This document shows positions 1 through 8,504 of a stretch of DNA of 64,000 nt, one piece after another. Numbering within the stretch: the stretch's first letter is position 1; every line of letters starts with the position of its first letter. Made by a program: the position numbers and the translations under genes. The stretch comes from Streptomyces sp. A2-16 (GTDB lineage: Bacteria > Actinomycetota > Actinomycetes > Streptomycetales > Streptomycetaceae). The notes under the pieces are model-generated. The model saw nothing but the letters and a program-made list of their open reading frames with translations. It did not search any database and was not told the origin of the DNA. Location: positions 8,494,001-8,558,000 of the forward strand of contig NZ_CP063808.1 in assembly GCF_018128905.1 (NCBI RefSeq), read 5' to 3'.

Positions 1-1182
1 GCGGAGGTGCAGCGGCTGGCCGACCGGGTCTCCGCGGTCTTCGTGCCGGCCGTCCTGCTCATCGCCGTGGCCACCTTCGGGGGGTGGCTCGGCGTCACCG
101 GGGACACCGTCGCCGCGTTCACCGCGGCCGTCGCGGTGCTGATCATCGCCTGTCCGTGCGCACTGGGGCTGGCCACGCCGACCGCGCTCATGGTCGGCAC
201 CGGGCGCGGCGCGCAGCTCGGCATCCTCATCAAGGGGCCCGAGGTCCTGGAGTCCACGCGGCGCGTCGACACCGTCGTCCTGGACAAGACAGGCACCGTC
301 ACCACGGGCCGGATGACCCTCCAGGAGGTCCATGTCGCCGACGGCGCCGACGAGAAGCAGGTGCTGCGGCTCGCGGGCGCCCTGGAGCACGCCTCCGAGC
401 ATCCCGTCGCCCGGGCGGTCGCCCTGGGCGCCGAGGAGCGGGTCGGGCCGCTGCCGGCCGTCGAACGGTTCGAGAACGTCCCGGGGAAGGGCGTACGCGG
501 GCACGTGGAGGGCCGCGAGGTGGCCGTGGGGCGGCTATTCGACGTGCTGCCCGCCGAGCTCGCCCGCGCGAAGGAGGAGGCGGAGCGGGGCGGTCGTACG
601 GCTGTCGTCGTCGGGTGGGACGGCGCGGCACAGGGCGTCCTGGCCGTCGCGGACGCGGTCAAGGAGACCAGCGCGGAGGCGGTGCGGTCCCTGCGGGCGC
701 TGGGGCTCACGCCGGTGCTGCTGACCGGGGACAACCGGGTGGTGGCCGAGGCGGTGGCCCGGGCCGTCGGGATCGACGAGGTGATCGCCGAGGTGCTGCC
801 CGAGGACAAGGTGGACGCGGTACGGCGGCTGCAGGGCGAGGGGCGGGTCGTCGCGATGGTGGGTGACGGAGTCAACGACGCGGCCGCGCTCGCCACCGCC
901 GACCTGGGACTCGCCATGGGGACCGGGAGCGACGCGGCGATCGAGGCGGGGGACCTGACCCTGGTGCGCGGGGACCTGCGGGTGGCCGCGGACGCAATCC
1001 GGCTCTCGCGGCGCACCCTCGCCACGATCAAGGGCAATCTCGTGTGGGCCTTCGGCTACAACGTGGCCGCGCTGCCGCTGGCCGCGGCCGGGCTGCTGAA
1101 CCCGATGATCGCCGGGGCGGCGATGGCGTTCTCCTCGGTGTTCGTGGTGACCAACAGCCTGCGGCTGCGTGCCTTCCGTTGA
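1..1182 (+). CDS. Copper-translocating P-type ATPase, C-terminal part
   Basis: The reading frame is open at the left edge, so the N-terminal metal-binding domains and first membrane helices lie outside the window. What remains has the P1B signature: the membrane CPC motif (IACPCALGLATPTALM), the phosphorylation site DKTGTVT, an HP-type motif (SEHPVARA), TGDN, and the hinge GDGVNDAAAL, followed by two C-terminal membrane helices. These identify a heavy-metal ATPase that pumps Cu(I) out of the cytoplasm. The CPC motif with the closing hydrophobic helices favours copper over zinc or cadmium. In Streptomyces such genes usually follow a copper chaperone gene, which would be off the left edge. The CDS ends at a TGA and is followed by a long gap. 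Confidence 0.95.
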   Translation, partial: AEVQRLADRVSAVFVPAVLLIAVATFGGWLGVTGDTVAAFTAAVAVLIIACPCALGLATPTALMVGTGRGAQLGILIKGPEVLESTRRVDTVVLDKTGTVTTGRMTLQEVHVADGADEKQVLRLAGALEHASEHPVARAVALGAEERVGPLPAVERFENVPGKGVRGHVEGREVAVGRLFDVLPAELARAKEEAERGGRTAVVVGWDGAAQGVLAVADAVKETSAEAVRSLRALGLTPVLLTGDNRVVAEAVARAVGIDEVIAEVLPEDKVDAVRRLQGEGRVVAMVGDGVNDAAALATADLGLAMGTGSDAAIEAGDLTLVRGDLRVAADAIRLSRRTLATIKGNLVWAFGYNVAALPLAAAGLLNPMIAGAAMAFSSVFVVTNSLRLRAFR

Positions 1183-1654
1183 GGATTCCTTTGTGGGACC
1201 CCCTCTGGAGTCCGCGGCCACGCTCACATAAGCTCTTCACAAGACTCGCGCATCGTCCTTACGCTTGGGTCCCGTTCGCTGTATCCGGGCTCTTGCGCAT
1301 CTAACGGACATTTGCAAGAGACGCAGATCACAGTGATGCGAACGTAACCATCGAAGGGGTTCGAAGGTCTAAGTTGGCGATGTCAGGCAGCGTCTTGGGG
1401 GGCGTTGACCTGGCGTCTGAGGATGTCTTGGGGGACTTCCTCGGAGCTGCGTTGCCGGGGCACGCACTTAGGGAAGCTTTGAGCGGCCCTCCCGACCGTG
1501 CGCTGTCCCGGCAGACCGCACACATGAGTAGTACGAGGAGTTTTGCTCGTTCTGCTCAACAGCAGTGACAGCAGTACCGGAAAGACAGCGATTCAGGCGC
1601 TGGTCTCTCAGACGCCCGGCCGGATCCCGTGGGGGGAATCCGCACCGGGACATG
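1183..1654 (+). other. Long gap with promoter-like sequence and a possible small transcript
   Basis: This stretch holds no convincing gene, but its base composition is lower in GC than the neighbouring genes. An inverted repeat, CTCTTGC at 1290-1296 and GCAAGAG at 1314-1320, lies upstream of a TAAGTT -10-like element at 1370-1375. Just after it an ATG at 1380 opens a 62-codon frame ending at 1568. Its third-position GC is clearly below that of real genes here and it has no Shine-Dalgarno sequence. It is therefore either a leaderless small protein or, more likely, part of an untranslated RNA that stops at the hairpin at 1655-1707. The strand is inferred from the terminator. Confidence 0.35.
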
Positions 1655-1713
1655 GGAAGGCGCCCTGGACGCCGGCCCGTGGGGGGACCGTCGCCAGGGC
1701 GCCTTCCGCTTTT
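1655..1713 (+). terminator. Strong intrinsic terminator
   Basis: A perfect 14-base inverted repeat, GGAAGGCGCCCTGG at 1655-1668 and its complement at 1694-1707, is separated by a 25-base loop and followed by GCTTTT. It faces rightward transcription and closes whatever is transcribed from the 1183-1654 gap. It may also act on leftward readthrough after citA. Confidence 0.75.
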
Positions 1714-1840
1714 CGCTCCGCGGATCGAGCCGGGCTGTTCGTGAAACTTCAGGTCGTCGCCCGGCCACCCGCCGGTGGGGGCTGGTCGCGCAGTTCCCCG
1801 CGCCCCTGAAGAAGCAGGTCAGCCCCGGCACCGGCGTCCG

Positions 1841-3130
<1,290 letters not shown>

Positions 3131-3206
3131 GTCATCCCTCACCGACGTTGTGCCTCTTCTTCGAGGTTGCCCTGACTGTCTCTACCATCCCCCATTTGGC
3201 GCAGGA

Positions 3207-3256
3207 GAGTGCACTCGGGGTCGGCCGTTGGGCGTATCAGCGGCACTGAGTGCCGC
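3207..3256 (-). promoter_or_regulatory. Palindromes upstream of citA
   Basis: Two perfect palindromes lie 77-126 bases upstream of the citA start. One is GAGTGCACTC at 3207-3216. The other is the 17-mer GCGGCACTGAGTGCCGC at 3240-3256, which has a single central base. Their geometry suits dimeric regulator binding, but I cannot name the regulator. The 17-mer could also fold as a short hairpin in a long leader. Confidence 0.35.
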
Positions 3257-3361
3257 CAACTTGCTCATCCTGCCCCTCCCCACCCGCTTCCGGAAGGGCT
3301 CTGTGACCCACGTGACTCATTTGATCGATCATTTTTTGCGCTGTCTCACCATTGACGCTCG

Positions 3362-5611
3362 TCACGGACCCGAGAGCCGGAAGTCCAGCGCCGTGCAACG
3401 CCGTCCCGCCGAGACCGTGCGCACCGCCTGACCGATCGCCTTGCGCGAACCGACGAGGACGACCAGCTTCTTCGCCCGGGTGACCGCCGTGTACAGCAGG
3501 TTCCGCTGGAGCATCATCCAGGCGCTGGTGGTGACGGGGATCACCACGGCGGGATACTCGCTGCCCTGGGAACGGTGGATGGTCACCGCGTACGCGTGGG
3601 CCAGTTCGTCCAGCTCGTCGAACTCGTACGGCACCTCCTCGTCCTCGTCCGTCAGCACGGTAAGGCGCTGGTCGACCGGATCGAGCGAGGTGACCACCCC
3701 CACCGTGCCGTTGAAGACACCGTTGGTGCCCTTCTCGTAATTGTTGCGAATCTGGGTGACCTTGTCGCCGACCCGGAAGACCCGGCCGCCGAACCGCTTC
3801 TCGGCGAGGTCGGGACGGCCCGGCGTGATGGCCTGCTGCAGCAGGCCGTTGAGACTGCCGGCGCCTGCGGGGCCTCGGTGCATGGGCGCGAGCACCTGGA
3901 CGTCCCGGCGCGGGTCGAGGCCGAATTTGGCCGGAATCCGACGGGCCGCCACATCCACGGTGAGACGGCCGACCTCCTCGGTGTCGTCCTCGACGAAGAG
4001 GAAGAAGTCCTTCATGCCGTCGGTGACGGGGTGCTGCCCGGCGTTGATCCGGTGCGCGTTGGTGACGACACCGGACTGCTGGGCCTGCCGGAACACGCGC
4101 GTGAGACGCACCGCGGGCACCGGGCCGCCGTCGGCGAGAAGGTCGCGCAGGACCTCTCCGGCACCGACGCTGGGCAGCTGGTCGACGTCCCCGACGAACA
4201 GCAGGTGCGCGCCCGGCGGGACGGCCTTCACCAGCTTGTTGGCGAGCAGCAGGTCCAGCATGGAGGCCTCGTCGACGACCACCAGGTCGGCGTCGAGCGG
4301 GCGGTCCTTGTCGTAGGCCGCGTCGCCGCCGGGCTTGAGCTCCAGGAGGCGGTGGACGGTGGAGGCGTCGGCGCCGGTGAGTTCGGCCAGGCGCTTGGCG
4401 GCGCGCCCGGTAGGGGCGGCGAGGACGACCTTGGCCTTCTTGGCGCGGGCCAGCTCGACGATCGAACGGACGGTGAACGACTTGCCGCAACCGGGGCCGC
4501 CGGTGAGGACGGCGACCTTCTGCGTCAGCGCGAGCCTGACGGCGGCCTCCTGCTCAGGCGCCAACTCCACGCCCGTACGGCCCTTCAGCCAGGCCAGCGC
4601 CTTGTCCCAGGCCACCTCCCGGAAGGCGGGCATGCGGTCCTGGTCGGTGCGCAGCAGACGCAACAGCTGGGCCGAGAGGGAGAGTTCGGCGCGGTGGAAG
4701 GGGACGAGGTAGACGGCGGTGACCTCATGGCCGTCGGGGCCGGGGACCTTCTCGCGTACGACACCGGGCTCCCCCGACTCCTCGTCCGGCTCGGTGAGTT
4801 CGGCGAGGCACTCGATGACCAGGCCGGTGTCGACCTGGAGGAGCTTGACCGCGTCGGCGATCAGCTGTTCCTCGGGGAGGAAGCAGTGCCCCTGGTCGGT
4901 GGACTGTGAAAGGGCGTACTGGAGGCCCGCCTTGACGCGCTCCGGGCTGTCGTGCGGGATGCCGACGGACTGGGCGATCTTGTCGGCGGTGAGGAAGCCG
5001 ATGCCCCAGACGTCGGCGGCGAGCCGGTAGGGCCGGTTCTTCACGACGGAGATCGAGGCGTCGCCGTACTTCTTGTAGATGCGCACGGCGATGGAGGTGG
5101 ACACCTCGACGGTCTGGAGGAAGAGCATGACCTCCTTGATCGCCTTCTGCTCCTCCCAGGCATCGGCGATCTTCTTGGTGCGCTTGGGGCCGAGGCCCGG
5201 GACCTCGATGAGGCGCTTCGGCTCCTCCTCGATGATCTTCAGGGTGTCCATGCCGAAGTGCTGGGTGATGCGGTCGGCGAAGACGGGGCCGATGCCCTTG
5301 ACGAGGCCCGAGCCGAGGTAGCGGCGGATGCCCTGGACGGTGGCGGGCAGGACGGTCGTGTAGTTCTCGACGGTGAACTGCTTGCCGTACTGCGGGTGGG
5401 AGCCCCACCGCCCCTCCATCCGCAGGGACTCCCCCACCTGGGCACCGAGCAGCGCGCCGACGACGGTGAGCAGGTCACCGGCGCCCCGGCCGGTGTCGAC
5501 CCGGGCGACGGTGTAGCCATTGTCCTCGTTGGCGTACGTGATGCGCTCAAGTACGCCTTCGAGTACGGCCAGTCGTCGTTCACCCGTGGAGGCCCCCGCC
5601 AGATTGGACAT
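3362..5611 (-). CDS. recD2: RecD2-like SF1B DNA helicase
   Basis: The 749-residue protein begins with an OB-like domain and tandem helix-hairpin-helix segments (for example GIGPVFADRI and VPGLGPKRTKKI, roughly residues 90-150). A UvrD/RecD-type helicase core follows, with Walker A TGGPGCGKS, Walker B DLVVVDEASM and the C-terminal motifs VTIHRSQGSEYP and YTAVTRAKK. No RecB or RecC is adjacent, so this is the stand-alone RecD2 class (5'-3' helicase in DNA repair and replication-fork processing) rather than exonuclease V. A longer in-frame start exists at 5812, but that extension is low-complexity Arg/Pro-rich sequence. The ATG at 5611 follows a damage-type promoter by six bases, which implies a leaderless mRNA. 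Confidence 0.9.
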   Translation of the reverse strand: MSNLAGASTGERRLAVLEGVLERITYANEDNGYTVARVDTGRGAGDLLTVVGALLGAQVGESLRMEGRWGSHPQYGKQFTVENYTTVLPATVQGIRRYLGSGLVKGIGPVFADRITQHFGMDTLKIIEEEPKRLIEVPGLGPKRTKKIADAWEEQKAIKEVMLFLQTVEVSTSIAVRIYKKYGDASISVVKNRPYRLAADVWGIGFLTADKIAQSVGIPHDSPERVKAGLQYALSQSTDQGHCFLPEEQLIADAVKLLQVDTGLVIECLAELTEPDEESGEPGVVREKVPGPDGHEVTAVYLVPFHRAELSLSAQLLRLLRTDQDRMPAFREVAWDKALAWLKGRTGVELAPEQEAAVRLALTQKVAVLTGGPGCGKSFTVRSIVELARAKKAKVVLAAPTGRAAKRLAELTGADASTVHRLLELKPGGDAAYDKDRPLDADLVVVDEASMLDLLLANKLVKAVPPGAHLLFVGDVDQLPSVGAGEVLRDLLADGGPVPAVRLTRVFRQAQQSGVVTNAHRINAGQHPVTDGMKDFFLFVEDDTEEVGRLTVDVAARRIPAKFGLDPRRDVQVLAPMHRGPAGAGSLNGLLQQAITPGRPDLAEKRFGGRVFRVGDKVTQIRNNYEKGTNGVFNGTVGVVTSLDPVDQRLTVLTDEDEEVPYEFDELDELAHAYAVTIHRSQGSEYPAVVIPVTTSAWMMLQRNLLYTAVTRAKKLVVLVGSRKAIGQAVRTVSAGRRCTALDFRLSGP

Positions 5612-5617
5612 GATCCG

Positions 5618-5640
5618 ACGGTACCGCCCGGCACCGACAG
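5618..5640 (-). promoter_or_regulatory. RecA-independent DNA-damage promoter (RecA-NDp/PafBC type) of recD2
   Basis: Read on the complement strand, the sequence is CTGTCGGTG, eight bases, then TACCGT, six bases, then the ATG. The actinobacterial RecA-independent damage promoter is TTGTCRGTG-N8-TAnnnT, so only the first base departs. The -10 to ATG distance predicts transcription starting at or next to the start codon. Confidence 0.65.
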
Positions 5641-5876
5641 CACCCGGCGGTACGCCGGACCCGGGCGGCCCTCTTCGGTCGGGGCCCCGCGGATCAGGTC
5701 GGCCGGGAGCGAGGAGAAGGCGCACTTCGACCCGGATGGGCGAGGGGCGGATGCCGGCACGCCGGTCTGCACGGGCGGGGCCGGACGCCCGCACGCCGGT
5801 CCGTCCTGGCACCTACACACGAGTCCGGGTGCGCGACACGACATCACGATCCGGTCTCGGGGTCTTGATTACCGCC

Positions 5877-5925
5877 GTGTAATCGATTCCAATCCTCCGT
5901 ACACGGAGTCGTGTAATCGATTCCA
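5877..5925 (+). promoter_or_regulatory. Two LacI-type operators before rbsR
   Basis: The 15-mer GTGTAATCGATTCCA occurs exactly at 5877-5891 and again at 5911-5925, 34 bases apart. Each contains the palindromic core AATCGATT, the CG-centred form typical of LacI/GalR operators. They sit 28-76 bases before the rbsR start, so autoregulation and control of the whole operon are likely. The rest of the 5641-5876 gap shows no gene; the Arg/Pro-rich frames there are extensions of recD2 antisense frames. Confidence 0.7.
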
Positions 5926-5952
5926 CAAGTTCCACGAGGAGGTGGAGCGGCG

Positions 5953-6981
5953 ATGGCGAGCATCAAGGACGTCGCTGCCGAGGCGGGGGTCTCCGTCGCC
6001 ACGGTGTCGCGGGTCCTGAACGACCATCCGTCGGTCAGCGCGGACGCACGCACGCGCGTGCTGGCCGCCGTCGAGGCCCTGGGCTACCGCCCGAACGCCG
6101 TCGCCCGCTCCCTGCGCACCGACCAGACCCACACCCTCGGCCTGGTCATCAGCGACGTCATGAACCCCTACTTCACCGAGCTGGCCCGCTCCGTGGAGGA
6201 GGAGGCCCGTGCGCTGGGCTACAGCGTGATCATCGGGAACGCCGACGAGCGCCCGGAACTGCAGGACCACCACGTACGGAACCTGCTGGACCGGCGGATC
6301 GACGGACTCCTCGTCTCCCCCACCGACGGCGGCTCCCCGCTGATGCTGGACGCCGTACGGGCGGGGACGCCGATGGTGTTCGTGGACCGGTGGATCCCCG
6401 GCGTGGCCGTACCGGTCGTCAGGGCCGACGGGCGGGCCGCCGTGCGCGACCTCGTCGCCCATCTGCACGGGCTGGGGCACCGCAGGCTCGCCATCATCGC
6501 GGGCCCGGCGGCGACGACCACCGGCCAGGAACGTGTCGTGGCCTTCCGGGAGGCCCTCCAGGCGTACGGCCTCGAACTGCCCGACGCCTACATAGGGCAG
6601 GGCGACTTCCAGGCCGAGAGCGGACGGCGGGTCACCGAGGGCTTCCTCGACCTGCCGGAGCCGCCCGAGGTCGTCTTCGCGGCCGACAACCTGATGGCGC
6701 TCGGTGCGCTGGACGCCGTACGCGCGCGTGGGCTGCGCGTACCCGAGGACCTCGCCCTGGCCGCGTTCGACGACATCCCGTGGTTCGTGCACACCGATCC
6801 GCCGATCACCGCGATCGCCCAGCCCACCGGCGAACTGGGGCGGGCCGCCGTGCGCGCGCTGGTGGACCGCATCGAGGGGCGGCCCCCCGAGTCGGTCACC
6901 CTCCCCGCCCGTCTCGTCGTGCGCCGCTCCTGCGGCGAGAACCCGCACGAGAACCCCGTAACGAACAGGAGCGAGTCGTGA
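5953..6981 (+). CDS. rbsR: LacI-family repressor of the ribose operon
   Basis: The 342-residue protein has an N-terminal LacI helix-turn-helix with hinge (ASIKDVAAEAGVSVATVSRV..., residues 2-58) and a periplasmic-binding-protein-like effector domain with typical landmarks (FVDRWIPG, GLGHRRLAIIAG, FAADNLMALGAL, LALAAFDDIPW). A strong GAGGAGGTGGAG Shine-Dalgarno precedes the ATG. It heads the operon and its stop overlaps the rbsA start by four bases. The effector is inferred to be ribose or a phosphorylated derivative from the genes it leads. Confidence 0.92.
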   Translation: MASIKDVAAEAGVSVATVSRVLNDHPSVSADARTRVLAAVEALGYRPNAVARSLRTDQTHTLGLVISDVMNPYFTELARSVEEEARALGYSVIIGNADERPELQDHHVRNLLDRRIDGLLVSPTDGGSPLMLDAVRAGTPMVFVDRWIPGVAVPVVRADGRAAVRDLVAHLHGLGHRRLAIIAGPAATTTGQERVVAFREALQAYGLELPDAYIGQGDFQAESGRRVTEGFLDLPEPPEVVFAADNLMALGALDAVRARGLRVPEDLALAAFDDIPWFVHTDPPITAIAQPTGELGRAAVRALVDRIEGRPPESVTLPARLVVRRSCGENPHENPVTNRSES

Positions 6982-8504
6982 GCAACGAGGACGAGTTGCT
7001 GCGCATCGAGGGCATACGCAAGTCCTTCCCCGGGGTGGTCGCGCTCGACGGCGTCGACTTCGACCTGCGCCGGGGCGAGGTGCACGTGCTGCTCGGCGAG
7101 AACGGCGCCGGCAAGAGCACGCTGATCAAGATGCTGTCGGGCGCCTACCACCCCGACGAGGGCCGCGTTCTGGTGGACGGCGAGGAGGTGCACATCCGCG
7201 GGGCGCAGGACGCCGAGCGGCTGGGCATCGCCACCATCTACCAGGAGTTCAACCTCGTCCCCGACCTGACGGTCGCCGAGAACATCTTCCTGGGCCGGCA
7301 GCCGCGCCGCCTCGGGATGATCGACCGGAAGACGATGGAGGCCGACGCCGAGGTGCTGCTGAAGCGCGTCGGGGTCAAGGTGTCGCCCCGCGCGCGGGTG
7401 CGTGAACTCGGTATCGCCCGGCTCCAGATGGTCGAGATCGCCAAGGCGCTGAGCCTGAACGCGCGCGTGCTGATCATGGACGAGCCGACCGCCGTGCTCA
7501 CCTCCGAGGAGGTCGACAAGCTCTTCGCGATCGTGCGCACGCTGCGCGAGGACGGGGTCGGGATCGTCTTCATCACCCACCACCTGGAGGAGATCGCCGC
7601 CCTGGGCGACCGGGTCACGGTCATCCGGGACGGGAAGTCCGTCGGACAGGTGCCCGCCACCACGCCCGAGGACGAGCTCGTACGCCTCATGGTGGGCCGT
7701 TCGATCGAGCAGCAGTACCCGCGGGAACGCGGCGACACCGGGGCGGCCCTGCTGAAGGTCGAGGGGCTCACCCGGGACGGCGTCTTCCACGACATCGGCT
7801 TCGAGGTGCACGCCGGTGAGGTGGTCGGCATCGCGGGCCTGGTCGGAGCGGGTCGTACCGAGGTCGTGCGGGCCGTGTTCGGCGCGGACCCGTACGACAG
7901 GGGAACCGTGAAGGTCGCCGGGACCGCCCTCAGGGGCCATGACGTGGGCGCCGCCATGGCGGCCGGGATCGGCCTCGTCCCCGAGGACCGCAAGGGCCAG
8001 GGCCTGGTGCTCGACCAGAGCGTCGAGGAGAACCTCGGGCTGGTGACCATGCGAACCGCCACGCGCGCGGGGCTCGTCGACCTCAAGGGGCAGCGGGAGG
8101 CCGCCGCGCGGATCGCCGAGCAGCTCGGGGTCCGGATGGCGGGCCTGCACCAGCATGTGCGGACGCTCTCCGGCGGCAACCAGCAGAAGGTCGTCATCGG
8201 CAAGTGGCTGCTCGCCGACACCAGGGTGCTGATCCTCGACGAGCCCACGCGCGGCATCGACGTCGGCGCCAAGGTCGAGATCTACCAGCTCATCAACGAA
8301 CTCACCGCGGCCGGTGCCGCCGTCCTCATGATCTCCAGCGATCTGCCCGAGGTGCTCGGCATGAGCGACCGGGTGCTGGTGATGGCGCAGGGCCGGATCG
8401 CGGGCGAACTCGACGCCGACGAGGCCACGCAGGACTCCGTGATGGCACTCGCCGTCAGCACGAACACCGTCAAGACCGACAAGGAGGCCCCTCGTGGCCA
8501 CTGA
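6978..8504 (+). CDS. rbsA: Ribose-type ABC importer, tandem ATPase subunit
   Basis: This 508-residue protein has two fused ATPase halves. The first has Walker A GENGAGKST, a signature-region segment (GIARLQMVEIAKAL) and Walker B VLIMDEPT. The second has the degenerate P-loop GLVGAGRTE usual for RbsA/AraG/XylG proteins, plus LSGGNQQK and LILDEPTRGID. It powers sugar uptake with the permease encoded next. The GTG start at 6978 shares GTGA with the rbsR stop; longer in-frame starts inside rbsR read through an unrelated frame and are rejected. It overlaps the next gene by 11 bases. Confidence 0.95.
   Translation: MSNEDELLRIEGIRKSFPGVVALDGVDFDLRRGEVHVLLGENGAGKSTLIKMLSGAYHPDEGRVLVDGEEVHIRGAQDAERLGIATIYQEFNLVPDLTVAENIFLGRQPRRLGMIDRKTMEADAEVLLKRVGVKVSPRARVRELGIARLQMVEIAKALSLNARVLIMDEPTAVLTSEEVDKLFAIVRTLREDGVGIVFITHHLEEIAALGDRVTVIRDGKSVGQVPATTPEDELVRLMVGRSIEQQYPRERGDTGAALLKVEGLTRDGVFHDIGFEVHAGEVVGIAGLVGAGRTEVVRAVFGADPYDRGTVKVAGTALRGHDVGAAMAAGIGLVPEDRKGQGLVLDQSVEENLGLVTMRTATRAGLVDLKGQREAAARIAEQLGVRMAGLHQHVRTLSGGNQQKVVIGKWLLADTRVLILDEPTRGIDVGAKVEIYQLINELTAAGAAVLMISSDLPEVLGMSDRVLVMAQGRIAGELDADEATQDSVMALAVSTNTVKTDKEAPRGH

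Noticed and set aside
5612..5812. N-terminal extension of the recD2-like protein
   Set aside because: The extra 67 residues are Arg/Pro/Gly-rich with no similarity to RecD2, and the damage promoter lies inside this stretch.
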